Source: Dyella mobilis
GTDB lineage: Bacteria; Pseudomonadota; Gammaproteobacteria; Xanthomonadales; Rhodanobacteraceae
Length of the DNA stretch: 64,000 nt
Assembly (NCBI RefSeq): GCF_016904945.1
Contig: NZ_JADIKF010000034.1
Location: forward strand, 124,001-188,000
Direction: 5' to 3'
In this document: in pieces, positions 35,560-45,637 of the stretch
Layout: every line of letters starts with the position of its first letter
Numbering within the stretch: the stretch's first letter is position 1
The notes under the pieces: generated by a model
Seen by the model: the letters and a program-made list of their open reading frames with translations, nothing else
What the model was told of the DNA's origin: nothing
Databases searched by the model: none
Position numbers and translations under genes: made by a program

Positions 35560-36335
35560 GCAACGTGTCCGGCAATCTGATCGCGCTCTACACCATCGTG
35601 CGCCGCGAAATCGTGCGCATCATGCGTATCTGGACACAGACGCTGATTCCGCCTGCGATCACCATGACGCTGTACTTCGTGATCTTCGGCAAGCTGATCG
35701 GCAGTCGCATCGGCAACATCCAGGGTGAATTCACCTATATGCAGTACATCGTGCCCGGCCTGGTCATGATGAGCATCATCACCAACAGCTACGGCAACAT
35801 CTCCAGCTCCTTCTTTGGCGCCAAATTCCAGCGCTCGGTGGAGGAGATGCTGGTGTCGCCCATGTCGAACTGGGTGATTTTGCTGGGCTATGTGACGGGT
35901 GCCGTAACGCGCGGCATCGTAGTCGGCCTGCTGGTATTGCTGATCGCACTGTTCTTCACCAACCTGCACGTCGTGCATCCGCTGGTTACCATCCTGTCCG
36001 TGCTGTTCGGCGCCACGATCTTTTCGCTGGCCGGCTTCGTGAACGCGGTCTACGCCAAGAAATTCGACGACATCGCCCTCGTACCCACCTTTGTACTCAC
36101 TCCGCTTACCTATCTTGGCGGTGTGTTCTACTCGGTAAACATGCTCAGCGAACCTTGGCAGGCCATCTCGCGGGTCAATCCGATCCTCTACATGGTCAAC
36201 GCGTTTCGTTTCGGCGTGCTTGGCATCAGCGACGTGCAAATCGGCGTCGCTTTTGGCGTCATGTTGATCTTCGTGATCGGACTTTCCGCATTGGCATTGA
36301 ATCTGCTCAAGCGCGGCGTCGGCCTGCGTTCCTGA
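35556..36335 (+). CDS. ABC-2 type exporter permease
   Basis: 259 residues from a GTG that overlaps the ATPase stop. Six TM helices, with the ABC-2 features EGEFTYMQYIVPGLVMM-like region, RSVEEMLVSPMSNW and LTPLTYLGGVFYSVNML. It resembles YadH of E. coli. It forms the exporter channel with the preceding ATPase. rluF follows after 9 bases, so the three genes are probably cotranscribed. Confidence 0.9.
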   Translation: MSNVSGNLIALYTIVRREIVRIMRIWTQTLIPPAITMTLYFVIFGKLIGSRIGNIQGEFTYMQYIVPGLVMMSIITNSYGNISSSFFGAKFQRSVEEMLVSPMSNWVILLGYVTGAVTRGIVVGLLVLLIALFFTNLHVVHPLVTILSVLFGATIFSLAGFVNAVYAKKFDDIALVPTFVLTPLTYLGGVFYSVNMLSEPWQAISRVNPILYMVNAFRFGVLGISDVQIGVAFGVMLIFVIGLSALALNLLKRGVGLRS

Positions 36336-36344
36336 CGACACTCC

Positions 36345-37064
36345 ATGCGCGTCAACAAATATATCAGTGAAGCGGGCCTGTGCTCGCGCCGCGAAGCGGA
36401 CGAGTGGCTACTGGCCGGCCGCGTCACCATCAATGGCGAAGTGGTCGGCACCGGCGCCAAAGCGCTGGAAGGCGATGAAGTGCGCGTGGACGGCGAGATC
36501 GTCAAGGCGCGCGTGCTTGCCGCCACGCCCGCGCGCAAGACCGCCGTATACATCGCACTGAACAAGCCGGTCGGCATTACCTGCACTACCGATCACGGAG
36601 TCGAAGGCAACATCATCGATTTCGTCGATCACCAGGAGCGCATCTTCCCCATCGGGCGCCTGGACAAGGATTCCGAAGGGCTGATCCTGTTGACCAGCAA
36701 CGGCGACATCGTCAACGAGATCCTGCGCGCGGAAAACCACCACGAGAAGGAATACCTGGTGGCGGTGAACAAGCCCGTCACCGACGAGTTCCTTGCCGGC
36801 ATGGCGCGCGGCGTGCGCGTCCACGGCCAGATGACCAGGCCGTGCAAGACCCGCAAGATCGCCAAGTACGGCTTCGGCATCGTGCTGACGCAGGGGCTGA
36901 ACAGGCAAATCCGCCTGATGGCCACGGCGTTCGGCTATCGCGTCACCCAGCTGCGCCGCGTGCGCATCATCAACGTCAAGCTGGGCCATCTGAAGCCCGG
37001 CCAATGGCGCAACCTTACCGATGCCGAGCTGAAAGGCCTGCTGCCCAACCGCACGCAGTGGTGA
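36345..37064 (+). CDS. rluF: 23S rRNA pseudouridine synthase RluF-type
   Basis: 239 residues. An N-terminal S4 RNA-binding domain (MRVNKYISEAGLCSRREAD) precedes the RsuA/RluB/E/F catalytic domain, with catalytic Asp in FPIGRLDKDSEGLILLTSNGD. EKEYLVAVNKPV and LTQGLNRQIRLMATAFGYRV are typical of RluF, which modifies U2604 (and tRNA-Tyr U35) in E. coli. Substrate assignment is by family resemblance. Confidence 0.9.
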   Translation: MRVNKYISEAGLCSRREADEWLLAGRVTINGEVVGTGAKALEGDEVRVDGEIVKARVLAATPARKTAVYIALNKPVGITCTTDHGVEGNIIDFVDHQERIFPIGRLDKDSEGLILLTSNGDIVNEILRAENHHEKEYLVAVNKPVTDEFLAGMARGVRVHGQMTRPCKTRKIAKYGFGIVLTQGLNRQIRLMATAFGYRVTQLRRVRIINVKLGHLKPGQWRNLTDAELKGLLPNRTQW

Positions 37065-37069
37065 TTCGC

Positions 37070-37097
37070 AGGTTGGGTTGCTCCGGCAACCCAACCT
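37070..37097. terminator. Bidirectional terminator between rluF and the MFS gene
   Basis: The perfect 12-bp stem AGGTTGGGTTGC / GCAACCCAACCT with a TCCG loop lies between the two convergent stops at 37064 and 37107. A similar GGGTT...AACCC hairpin occurs at 51680-51703. Confidence 0.7.
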
Positions 37098-37106
37098 CGC
37101 CCCGCC

Positions 37107-38722
<1,616 letters not shown>

Positions 38723-38733
38723 CATCCCCGACG

Positions 38734-39435
38734 ATGGCCAAAGCCAGCACCGACAAGCCGGTTTCGCGCAAATCCAGGAAAGCCGTGGACGTCGACCTCC
38801 CGCGCGGCCCCGGCCGCCCTTCCGGATCGATCAACGGCCCCGAGCAACGCGTGCGGCTGCTGGATACGGCACTGCAGCTGTTCGCCCGCCAGGGCATCGT
38901 GGAAACCCCGCTCGCCGCCATTGCACGCGAAGCCGGCGTCACGCCCGCCATGCTCCACTACTACTTCAAGTCACGCGACCAACTGCTGGATGTGTTGATC
39001 GAGGAGCGCATCCAGCCGCGCCGCGAAGAAATCGGCAAAACCTTCAGTGCAGATGCTGGCGATCCCGTCACCGTCATCACGCAATTGGCCGAGCGCCTGA
39101 TGCGCACCGCCACCGAGCACCCGTGGTTTCCCTCGCTGTGGATGCGCGAGGTATTCAGCGACAACGGCCTATTGCGCCAGCGCATCCAGCAACGTTACGG
39201 CACGCTGCACATGCAATCGGCGATCGATTGCATCACGCGCTGGCAGCGGGAAGGCCGGCTCAATCCGGATTTCGAACCATCCCTACTGTTCATCACGATT
39301 TTCGGCCTCACGATACTGCCGCTGATCGCCACCAAAGCCTGGCAGCAGGATCGCCTACGCAGAACGTTGGGACCGGCGGACATCGCGCGACACGCCGTGG
39401 CCATACTCTCTCACGGCGTCAGTCCCCTTCCCTGA
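38734..39435 (+). CDS. TetR/AcrR-family transcriptional regulator
   Basis: 233 residues. A basic N-terminal arm (GRPSGSING) precedes a TetR HTH: RLLDTALQLFARQGIVETPLAAIAREAGVTPAMLHYYFKSRDQLLDVLIEE. The C-terminal ligand domain is alpha-helical. It probably represses its own gene and the divergent DHA2 pump. The inducing ligand cannot be read from sequence. Confidence 0.93.
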   Translation: MAKASTDKPVSRKSRKAVDVDLPRGPGRPSGSINGPEQRVRLLDTALQLFARQGIVETPLAAIAREAGVTPAMLHYYFKSRDQLLDVLIEERIQPRREEIGKTFSADAGDPVTVITQLAERLMRTATEHPWFPSLWMREVFSDNGLLRQRIQQRYGTLHMQSAIDCITRWQREGRLNPDFEPSLLFITIFGLTILPLIATKAWQQDRLRRTLGPADIARHAVAILSHGVSPLP

Positions 39436-39567
39436 AATCGTCGGCACGACGCACGCCTCGACATTCGAGCTGGCAGCGGCGCTGAAGCTTCATGGCGCAC
39501 CGACTTCGATCCGGTTCGCCGCCGCACGTCGCTGCGAAACAGGCGTGCCGATCATGGAGCTTCACTC

Positions 39568-40878
39568 GTGGAAAATATCCTGCAAGGATGCCGCAGCTGG
39601 ATCGCGTGCCTGGTCCTGTCATGCGCTGCGTGCGCAGCCCTTCCCGCACGTGCCACCGACAACAGTACATACTTGTTCGGCGGCTGGAACGGCGAGCGCA
39701 CCCGCCTCGCCGAGCGCGGCATCCGCTTCGATGCCGGCTACACCAGCGAAGTCGCGCATAATTTTTCCGGCGGCGACAAGCATCTCACGCGCTATACCGA
39801 CCAATGGAACGCGGGCGCCACCTTCGACCTGCAAAAATTGTGGGGCTGGAACGGCAGTCGCTTGCAGATCGTGCTCAGCGATCGAAATGGCCGCAATCTC
39901 ACGGCCGATGCGCATCTGCCGGGCTATCAGCAGGTGCAGGAGGTCTATGGCCGCGGGCAGACGTTGCACTTGACGATCTTCGCGTTCCAACAAGATTTCT
40001 TCGACGACAAGCTGCAGTGGAGCATCGGACGATTGCCGGTCGGCACCGATTTCGATGCATTCGCCTGCGATTTCCAAAACCTTACCTTCTGTGGTTCGCA
40101 GCCTGGCAATATCGCAGGCGACTATTGGATCAACTGGCCGACCAGCCAGTGGGCTACGTGGCTGCTGTGGCATACCACCGGCGAGACCTACGTGAAAGTC
40201 GGCGCGTATCAGCTCAATCCCAAATACATCGACGACGATTGGGCGCGCGCAAATGGCTGGAAAGCAAACTTTCCCGGCGGCACCACCGGCGCACTGATTC
40301 CTTTGGAATTCGGCTGGACACCCAGCGTCAACGGCCTGCCCGGCAGCTATAAATTCGGTGGCTGGTACAACAATGCCGGCGGCGAGGATCTCTACTACGA
40401 CATCCACCGCCAACCCATCGCGCTGACCGGCGAGGCGCCCCTGCAGAACAACTCGCGCTACGGCGGTTACCTGGGTTTCCAGCAACAACTAAGCGGGCAC
40501 GCGAACGGCGACGGCGTCACCGTGTTCTTGAACGCCACCATGACCGATACCCGAACCTCTCCGACGGATCGCCAGTTTGCGCTCGGTGCCGAATACCACG
40601 CGCCCTTCGATCGCCCCGACGATGCGATCGGCTTCGCCTTCGGTGCTACTCACGGCAGCCATCGCCTGGCGTCCTACCAGCGGCTTTACAACCAGCTCCA
40701 TCCTGGCAACACCGTGCCGGTGCAAAGCGGCTACGAGTACGCCACAGAGCTGTTCTACAACTGGTCGCCGCTGCCATCGATCAACCTGCGGCCCAACCTG
40801 CAATACGTGATTCATCCCGGCAGCAGCCACAACGGCAACGTATTCGTGCTCGGCCTGAAAACCATCGTCGCGTTCTGA
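39568..40878 (+). CDS. Carbohydrate-selective porin, OprB family
   Basis: 436 residues from GTG 39568, with GGAGC (39556-39560) upstream. Signal peptide ends ARA-TDN. OprB features: LFGGWNGERTRLAERGIRFDAGYTSE, GSRLQIVLSDRNGRNL, FDDKLQWSIGRLPVGTDFD and a terminal barrel strand ending in Phe (KTIVAF). OprB porins form outer-membrane channels for glucose and other sugars. It has its own terminator. It is not part of an evident sugar operon here. Confidence 0.9.
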   Translation: MENILQGCRSWIACLVLSCAACAALPARATDNSTYLFGGWNGERTRLAERGIRFDAGYTSEVAHNFSGGDKHLTRYTDQWNAGATFDLQKLWGWNGSRLQIVLSDRNGRNLTADAHLPGYQQVQEVYGRGQTLHLTIFAFQQDFFDDKLQWSIGRLPVGTDFDAFACDFQNLTFCGSQPGNIAGDYWINWPTSQWATWLLWHTTGETYVKVGAYQLNPKYIDDDWARANGWKANFPGGTTGALIPLEFGWTPSVNGLPGSYKFGGWYNNAGGEDLYYDIHRQPIALTGEAPLQNNSRYGGYLGFQQQLSGHANGDGVTVFLNATMTDTRTSPTDRQFALGAEYHAPFDRPDDAIGFAFGATHGSHRLASYQRLYNQLHPGNTVPVQSGYEYATELFYNWSPLPSINLRPNLQYVIHPGSSHNGNVFVLGLKTIVAF

Positions 40879-40883
40879 AGAAA

Positions 40884-40907
40884 GGGCCCGGCCGAATGGC
40901 CGGGCCC
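40884..40907 (+). terminator. Hairpin terminator after the OprB porin gene
   Basis: The perfect 10-bp stem GGGCCCGGCC / GGCCGGGCCC has a GAAT loop and starts 5 bases after the stop. It is very GC-rich and lacks a T-run. It sits between the convergent OprB and sedolisin genes. Confidence 0.65.
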
Positions 40908-40966
40908 AGCGCTCGATGACAACGAGCCAGTCAGGGGATGGGGCGCTTCCTGCGCCCCGTACATCA

Positions 40967-43495
40967 TCAGAACGTGAGGCTCCAGTTGTTCAAGGTGCCG
41001 GCACGCGAGCTGGGGTTGTAGATCTCCAGCGACCAGGTGCCATTGGCGCCCACGGAAGAGGCGTTCACGGTCCAGGTGTTGTTGCCGTTTTGTGCCGTCA
41101 GCTCCGCGTAGTCACCGTTCGGTGCCACCAGATAGACATACAGGCCGCTGGCGCGGGTGTCGGAGATGTTGGCGGTCACCTTCAGGTTCGACGGTGCGCT
41201 GCTGCCCTCGCCGGACACGGAGATGTTGCTGATACTCCAGTTGTCGCCAACGATGGATACCGGCGTGTTGTTGGAGAACACACCCGTGCCACCACTGCTG
41301 GCCACCGTGACCGACTGGCTGGTGCTGTTGCTCGCACCGGTGTTGTCGGTCACCTGCAGCGACACGGTGTAGGTACCCGCGGCGGTGTAGGTGTGGCTCG
41401 GGCTGGCCGAGGTGGAGGTGCTGCCGTCACCGAAGTTCCACGAGTACGAGCTGATCGTGCCGCCCGTGTCGGTGGAGGTATTGGTGAAGGTCGCCGTCAG
41501 GCCGCTCACCGCATCGGTGAAGCTGGCCACCGGCTTGCCGGTCGCACCCGACGATACCGTCACCGAACCGGTCTTGGTGTTGGTCGCGCCGGTGCTGTCG
41601 GTCACCTCCAGCGAGACGGTATAGGTACCGGCCGCGGTGTAGGTGTGGCTCGGGCTGGCCGAGGTGGAGGTGCTGCCGTCACCGAAGTTCCATGCATACG
41701 AGGTGATGGTGCCGCCCGTATCGGTGGAGGTGTTGGTGAAGGTCGCCGTCAGACCGCTCACCGTATCGGTGAAGTTGGCCACCGGACTGCCGCCCGAGGA
41801 GCTGCCGCCGCCAGCCAGGCTGCTGAAGTTGCTGACCTGCACGCTGCCCCAGCCGGTGGTGTAGTCCCAACCGGTACCGGCGGTTTCACCGCTGTTGTTG
41901 CCCGAGGTGATGTCGTGGAAGGCGTTGGCGTAATTGGTCGACGACGATTGCGCCACCTTGTAGATCACCGGTGCGGCAAAGCCCAGGCTGGCGCCATTGG
42001 CTTGCAGCACGTGTGCCCAGAAGCCCACCGCCAACGGCGCGGCGAGGCTGGTGCCGCCGATCTGCTGGCCGGATGCACCGTCCACCGTCACCAAGGCACC
42101 GCTGTTGGGGCTGGCATCGAACGCGATGTCCGGCACGCCGCGATAGGTCTGGTTGGTGATGCCGGCTACGCCTTTCTGCCAGCTCGGGATCGGCTCGAAC
42201 GTGCTCGGGCTGCCGCCGGTAGCACCTTCACTGGAGCTGAGGTCGTTCCACACGACTTCGCTGGACCAGGTGGAAGTACCGCTGGTGTAGAGCTCGGTGC
42301 CGCCCACGGAGGTCACGTACTGCGAGCTCGCCGGCCAACTCGGCGTCACGCCGCCGTTGCCGCATTCATCTGCACCGGAGTCGCCAGCCGACACGAAGAA
42401 GGTCTGGCCCTGCGCAACGGCCTGCTTGAACGTGGTGTCGTTCGACGCTGCTGCACCCGAAGATTGCGCGTCGGTTTCGCACTCGCCGAGCGAAACGTCG
42501 ATGGCCTTCAGCAGGTTGTCCGACACGATGGAGCTGTAATCGGTCTGCAGATCCGCATCGCTCAACGAAGCGGCTACGTAAAAGTAATACTGCGACACGC
42601 CGGTGAAGGGAATGATGTCCTGGCTGTCCAGATCCCATTCGCCGTCGCCGGTGTTGCTGCCGCTGCCGCTGCCGACGCTGGTGTCACCCTTCAGTGTGAT
42701 GGTGGTGCTGGGGTTGGTCGACTTCAGGTCGCTCAGCACGTTGGCCATCGGGCCCGAAGAAACCGAACCCACCGCGATCGAGGTGGTGTTCGCCATGCCG
42801 CTGGCGCCGTAGATCGACGGGAAGTCGGAAGGTGCATGGCCTTCGTCCGTGCCGGTGGCATTGGGATGCACGGCCATGGCATGCGCAGCGATCGGATCGC
42901 GGTAAACGGCGAACACGTGCGAGGTATGCACATTCTGCATGCCGAGCACCGCGTGCACTACGCCTTGCAGGCTGGCAGGAATCTGCACGGCGCTGCTGTT
43001 GGCGAACGCGTCGCGTCCATCGTGCGTCTTGACGTGCACGAAGTTGGTATGAAAAGCCGCCTGCGCCGTATCGGCGTGACCGTCGGCCTCAACCAGCTCA
43101 TTGTTGGCAGCGATCTTGACGTTGGAGAAGCCCGCCTGCGTCAGATAATCGGCTACCGACTTTGCCTGCGCCGCCGTCGGCGCATATTGCGCATTGAACT
43201 GGGCCGTGGTCAGTGGCTTGAAACCCGGCTTGGCAATGTATTGATCGAGCTGGCTTTCGTTGCGCAGCTTCAGTGTCATCACTACGTGCATCGGCTGCGA
43301 AAAGGCCAAAGGCCCTACCACTTTGTCGCCATTGCTCAGCGCCACGGCCGGATGCAGTGCGACCAACGCGGAGCTGGCGGCGACGGCAGAAACCGCATCG
43401 CTCGCCGACGGTTGTGCGGACACGCCCATGGCACTGCCCAATGCGGCCAGACCCATTGCTACAACCAGGGTTTTCATACGGAGATTGCTTGGCAT
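40967..43495 (-). CDS. Secreted S53 serine-carboxyl peptidase (sedolisin) with two PKD domains and a P-domain
   Basis: 842 residues from ATG 43495, with GGGGAG upstream. A signal peptide (about 1-28) is followed by a pro-kumamolisin activation domain (to about 200). The S53 catalytic domain has Glu286 and Asp290 in GEWDLDSQD, Asp372 in SAGDSG, Ser483 in GGTSLAAP and a C-terminal Ca2+ site around FHDITSGN. PKD repeats occupy 571-654 and 655-738 and are nearly identical; a proprotein convertase P-domain (about 739-842) ends the protein. It is an acid-active extracellular protease. Export by the T2SS encoded at the end of this window is plausible. Confidence 0.93.
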   Translation of the reverse strand: MPSNLRMKTLVVAMGLAALGSAMGVSAQPSASDAVSAVAASSALVALHPAVALSNGDKVVGPLAFSQPMHVVMTLKLRNESQLDQYIAKPGFKPLTTAQFNAQYAPTAAQAKSVADYLTQAGFSNVKIAANNELVEADGHADTAQAAFHTNFVHVKTHDGRDAFANSSAVQIPASLQGVVHAVLGMQNVHTSHVFAVYRDPIAAHAMAVHPNATGTDEGHAPSDFPSIYGASGMANTTSIAVGSVSSGPMANVLSDLKSTNPSTTITLKGDTSVGSGSGSNTGDGEWDLDSQDIIPFTGVSQYYFYVAASLSDADLQTDYSSIVSDNLLKAIDVSLGECETDAQSSGAAASNDTTFKQAVAQGQTFFVSAGDSGADECGNGGVTPSWPASSQYVTSVGGTELYTSGTSTWSSEVVWNDLSSSEGATGGSPSTFEPIPSWQKGVAGITNQTYRGVPDIAFDASPNSGALVTVDGASGQQIGGTSLAAPLAVGFWAHVLQANGASLGFAAPVIYKVAQSSSTNYANAFHDITSGNNSGETAGTGWDYTTGWGSVQVSNFSSLAGGGSSSGGSPVANFTDTVSGLTATFTNTSTDTGGTITSYAWNFGDGSTSTSASPSHTYTAAGTYTVSLEVTDSTGATNTKTGSVTVSSGATGKPVASFTDAVSGLTATFTNTSTDTGGTISSYSWNFGDGSTSTSASPSHTYTAAGTYTVSLQVTDNTGASNSTSQSVTVASSGGTGVFSNNTPVSIVGDNWSISNISVSGEGSSAPSNLKVTANISDTRASGLYVYLVAPNGDYAELTAQNGNNTWTVNASSVGANGTWSLEIYNPSSRAGTLNNWSLTF
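41288..41785 (-). repeat. Tandem 252-bp repeat encoding the two PKD domains
   Basis: The PKD-1 unit runs 41785-41534 and PKD-2 41533 to about 41288, exactly 252 bp (84 codons) apart. Long stretches such as SGLTATFTNTSTDTGGTI and SHTYTAAGTYTVSL are identical in both. The similarity at nucleotide level indicates a recent in-frame duplication or ongoing gene conversion. Confidence 0.9.
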
Positions 43496-44224
43496 TTCTA
43501 ACTCCCCAGGAATCGAGGGCGAACGAACCCGATGAGGTCGCACGCGCCCCATAACAGTTAAGTCGCGTAAGGACGCGACGCCATTGTTTCGATAGAGATT
43601 GCCCCGCGATTCCCCGAGCCTCGGTGTGCTGCCGCTCCCCCTGCGCTCCCTTTGCGGGCAGTGCCGACGTAGCGCTCGAACGACGTCATCCCCTAACCCG
43701 TGACATCGCCGCGGAATCATTCGCCGCCTGCATCCCGCAGCGAATACCATCGAAAGTATCTGCCGAATAATTCTGCGTCAAGCTGCAAAGATAGAACTGA
43801 TTCGCAGATTCTCATGACGTAATCGAGCGCTTGAAACGCCGCCATTCTCTTCACGAAAATTAATGCAGAAACGCCTTGCGCAAGCTTCCGGGCTGATATC
43901 GATAGCAGTTTCGGCGCGCCACGAAGCAACATTTTGTCGCTACGGCGTGAAGCCCCTTATTCGTCAATATTTACGCCGTCTAGGCTGCGTGAAAGTGAAA
44001 AAGTTTTTCACGCAAAATATTTCGATACGCCGTCGTTGATATGCATAACAATCGCGAATGCGAATCCTGCTTCAAAGACGCTTGCAGGTATTTTTTTGTC
44101 GCAACGACTGCGCGTGACGCGCCGCGGCTTCACGTTTGCACGATCCAAATAGTGTGATCAATGACGATTGACATCGTCGTCATTGACGCAGACAAAATGA
44201 ATGAATGCTGACAGCTGTTGAAAA
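43496..44224. other. 729-base gap upstream of the sedolisin gene
   Basis: No credible gene: short frames on either strand (for example around 43717-43932 and 43934-44152) lack RBS and recognisable features. The segment 43740-44200 is AT-richer than the flanks and holds the palindrome GTGAAAAAGTTTTTCAC at 43995-44011. The dyad TCAATGACGA (44158-44167) / TCGTCATTGA (44177-44186) is probably the arsR 3' hairpin. The sedolisin promoter should lie in this gap. Confidence 0.5.
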
Positions 44225-44923
44225 TCAGCTATCGAGGCGCACGCCGAGTTCGGCCAATCGACGCAAACCGTCGGGCGTCGGCAATAGCGCGCGGTTGCGT
44301 TGCGCACGCCGCAACCATCCTGCATCGAGCATGGCACCGGTAATGGCCACGCCAAGCGGGCCGCCCAGATGCAGGCGGCGCTCGGTCCAATCCAGGCAAT
44401 GGCGCCCGCGCAAACGCAGCAACTGCTGGGTGGAAGCTTCCTGGCAGCCGGCCTGTACCAGAGCATCCGCGCCGTCGGACAACAGACTGATGCCATCGCT
44501 GCCAACGTGCAGCCAGCCTCGCTCCAGCCAGGCTTCGCACAGCACCACACCCAGTTGTCCGGCAAGATGGCGATAGCAGGTACGTGCGCGGCACAACGCC
44601 GGATCGCGCGCGGCAACGACGGTGGCGGTGCGTGCTGCCTGCGGCAGCGCCATCGCCTCCAGCCAGGCCGCCACGTCGTCATTGGCAAGTCGGAAATAGC
44701 GATGCCGCCCTTGCTCATGCAGACCCAGCAGACCGCCTTCCAGCAGCCGCTTGAGGTGCGCGCTGGCGGTGGCCGCACTGACGCCCGCAATGTGTGCCAG
44801 CTCGCCCGCCGGGCGGGTGGTGCCATCCATCAGCGCCAGCAGGATGGCCGCGCGCGCCGGCTCGGCCAGCATGGCTCCCAGCTCGGCAAGTTGATAACGG
44901 TTGAGCGGGCTAGCGTCTGTCAT
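44225..44923 (-). CDS. ArsR-family winged-helix transcriptional regulator
   Basis: 232 residues. The N-terminal winged helix reads LAELGAMLAEPARAAILLALMDG, LAHIAGVSAATASAHLKRLLEGGLL and QGRHRYFRLAN. A C-terminal half of about 130 residues is not present in minimal ArsR proteins and contains several Cys (for example ALCRARTC), so it may bind a ligand or metal. It is divergent from the flavin reductase-like gene, whose promoter it probably controls. Confidence 0.88.
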   Translation of the reverse strand: MTDASPLNRYQLAELGAMLAEPARAAILLALMDGTTRPAGELAHIAGVSAATASAHLKRLLEGGLLGLHEQGRHRYFRLANDDVAAWLEAMALPQAARTATVVAARDPALCRARTCYRHLAGQLGVVLCEAWLERGWLHVGSDGISLLSDGADALVQAGCQEASTQQLLRLRGRHCLDWTERRLHLGGPLGVAITGAMLDAGWLRRAQRNRALLPTPDGLRRLAELGVRLDS

Positions 44924-44951
44924 GCGTGCAGTCTAGCCCTCGGGCGACACG

Positions 44952-44977
44952 GACGTTTCGCTGAAAACCGAAATGTC
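44952..44977. promoter_or_regulatory. Candidate ArsR operator
   Basis: GACGTTTCG (44952-44960) and CGAAATGTC (44969-44977) form a 9-bp dyad with one mismatch and an 8-bp spacer. It is centred in the 83-base region between the divergent arsR and flavin reductase genes, where a shared operator is expected. Confidence 0.5.
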
Positions 44978-45006
44978 TCCCGACTGGATCGCGCACACTC
45001 GAAAAC

Positions 45007-45600
45007 GTGAAAGCCCAACACCTGCCCGACACCCTGGTCATCAACCCCCCGAACCTTTATTTCGGCGCGCCGGTGGTGCTCATCACCACGCGCAACGAGG
45101 ACGGCTCCATTCACATCACGCCGATGTCTTCGGCGTGGTCGCTGGCCGACCGCGCGGTGATCGGCCTGGACGGCGGCGACCGCGGCCTCGCCAACTTGTT
45201 GCGCGAGGGCGAATGCGTGCTCAACCTGGCAAGCGATTCCATGCACGCAGCGATCGAGCACGTCGCGTCCGGCAGCGAACGCTCCGCCCGGAAACGCGGG
45301 GCAGGCTATCGCAACGAGGGCGACAAACTGGCGCTTGGCGGTCTGCATGCAAGCCCATCGATGCAGGTGCGTGCCGCGCGCATCGCGGAATGTCCGCTGC
45401 AGTTGGAAGCGCGTCTCGTCCACCAGGTGTTTCGCCCGGCGGAAGCATGGCGCGCCGACGCGGGAGGCTTTGCCATCATCGAACTGGAAGTGCTGCACGT
45501 GCATGCCCACGCGGACATCGTGGTGCCCGGTACGCAACACCTGAACCTGGCTGGCTATTCACCGCTGTTCCAAGGACTCCGCCACCACGCAAGATGTTGA
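45007..45600 (+). CDS. Flavin reductase-like FMN-binding protein
   Basis: 197 residues from a GTG at 45007. The split-barrel flavin reductase fold is seen in APVVLITTRNEDGSIHITPMSSAWSLADRAVIGL, ECVLNLASDSM and CPLQLEARLVH. Related proteins bind FMN and serve as NAD(P)H:flavin oxidoreductases. It is divergently paired with an ArsR regulator, a common stress or xenobiotic-responsive arrangement. The substrate is unknown. Confidence 0.8.
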   Translation: MKAQHLPDTLVINPPNLYFGAPVVLITTRNEDGSIHITPMSSAWSLADRAVIGLDGGDRGLANLLREGECVLNLASDSMHAAIEHVASGSERSARKRGAGYRNEGDKLALGGLHASPSMQVRAARIAECPLQLEARLVHQVFRPAEAWRADAGGFAIIELEVLHVHAHADIVVPGTQHLNLAGYSPLFQGLRHHARC

Positions 45601-45637
45601 ACGAGCGTCGTTGCGTACGTTCGCGCGCGACGCCGGC

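Noticed and set aside
40916..43501. 861-codon plus-strand frame opposite the sedolisin
   Set aside because: Antisense shadow created by GC-rich third positions; the sedolisin has signal peptide, catalytic residues and RBS.
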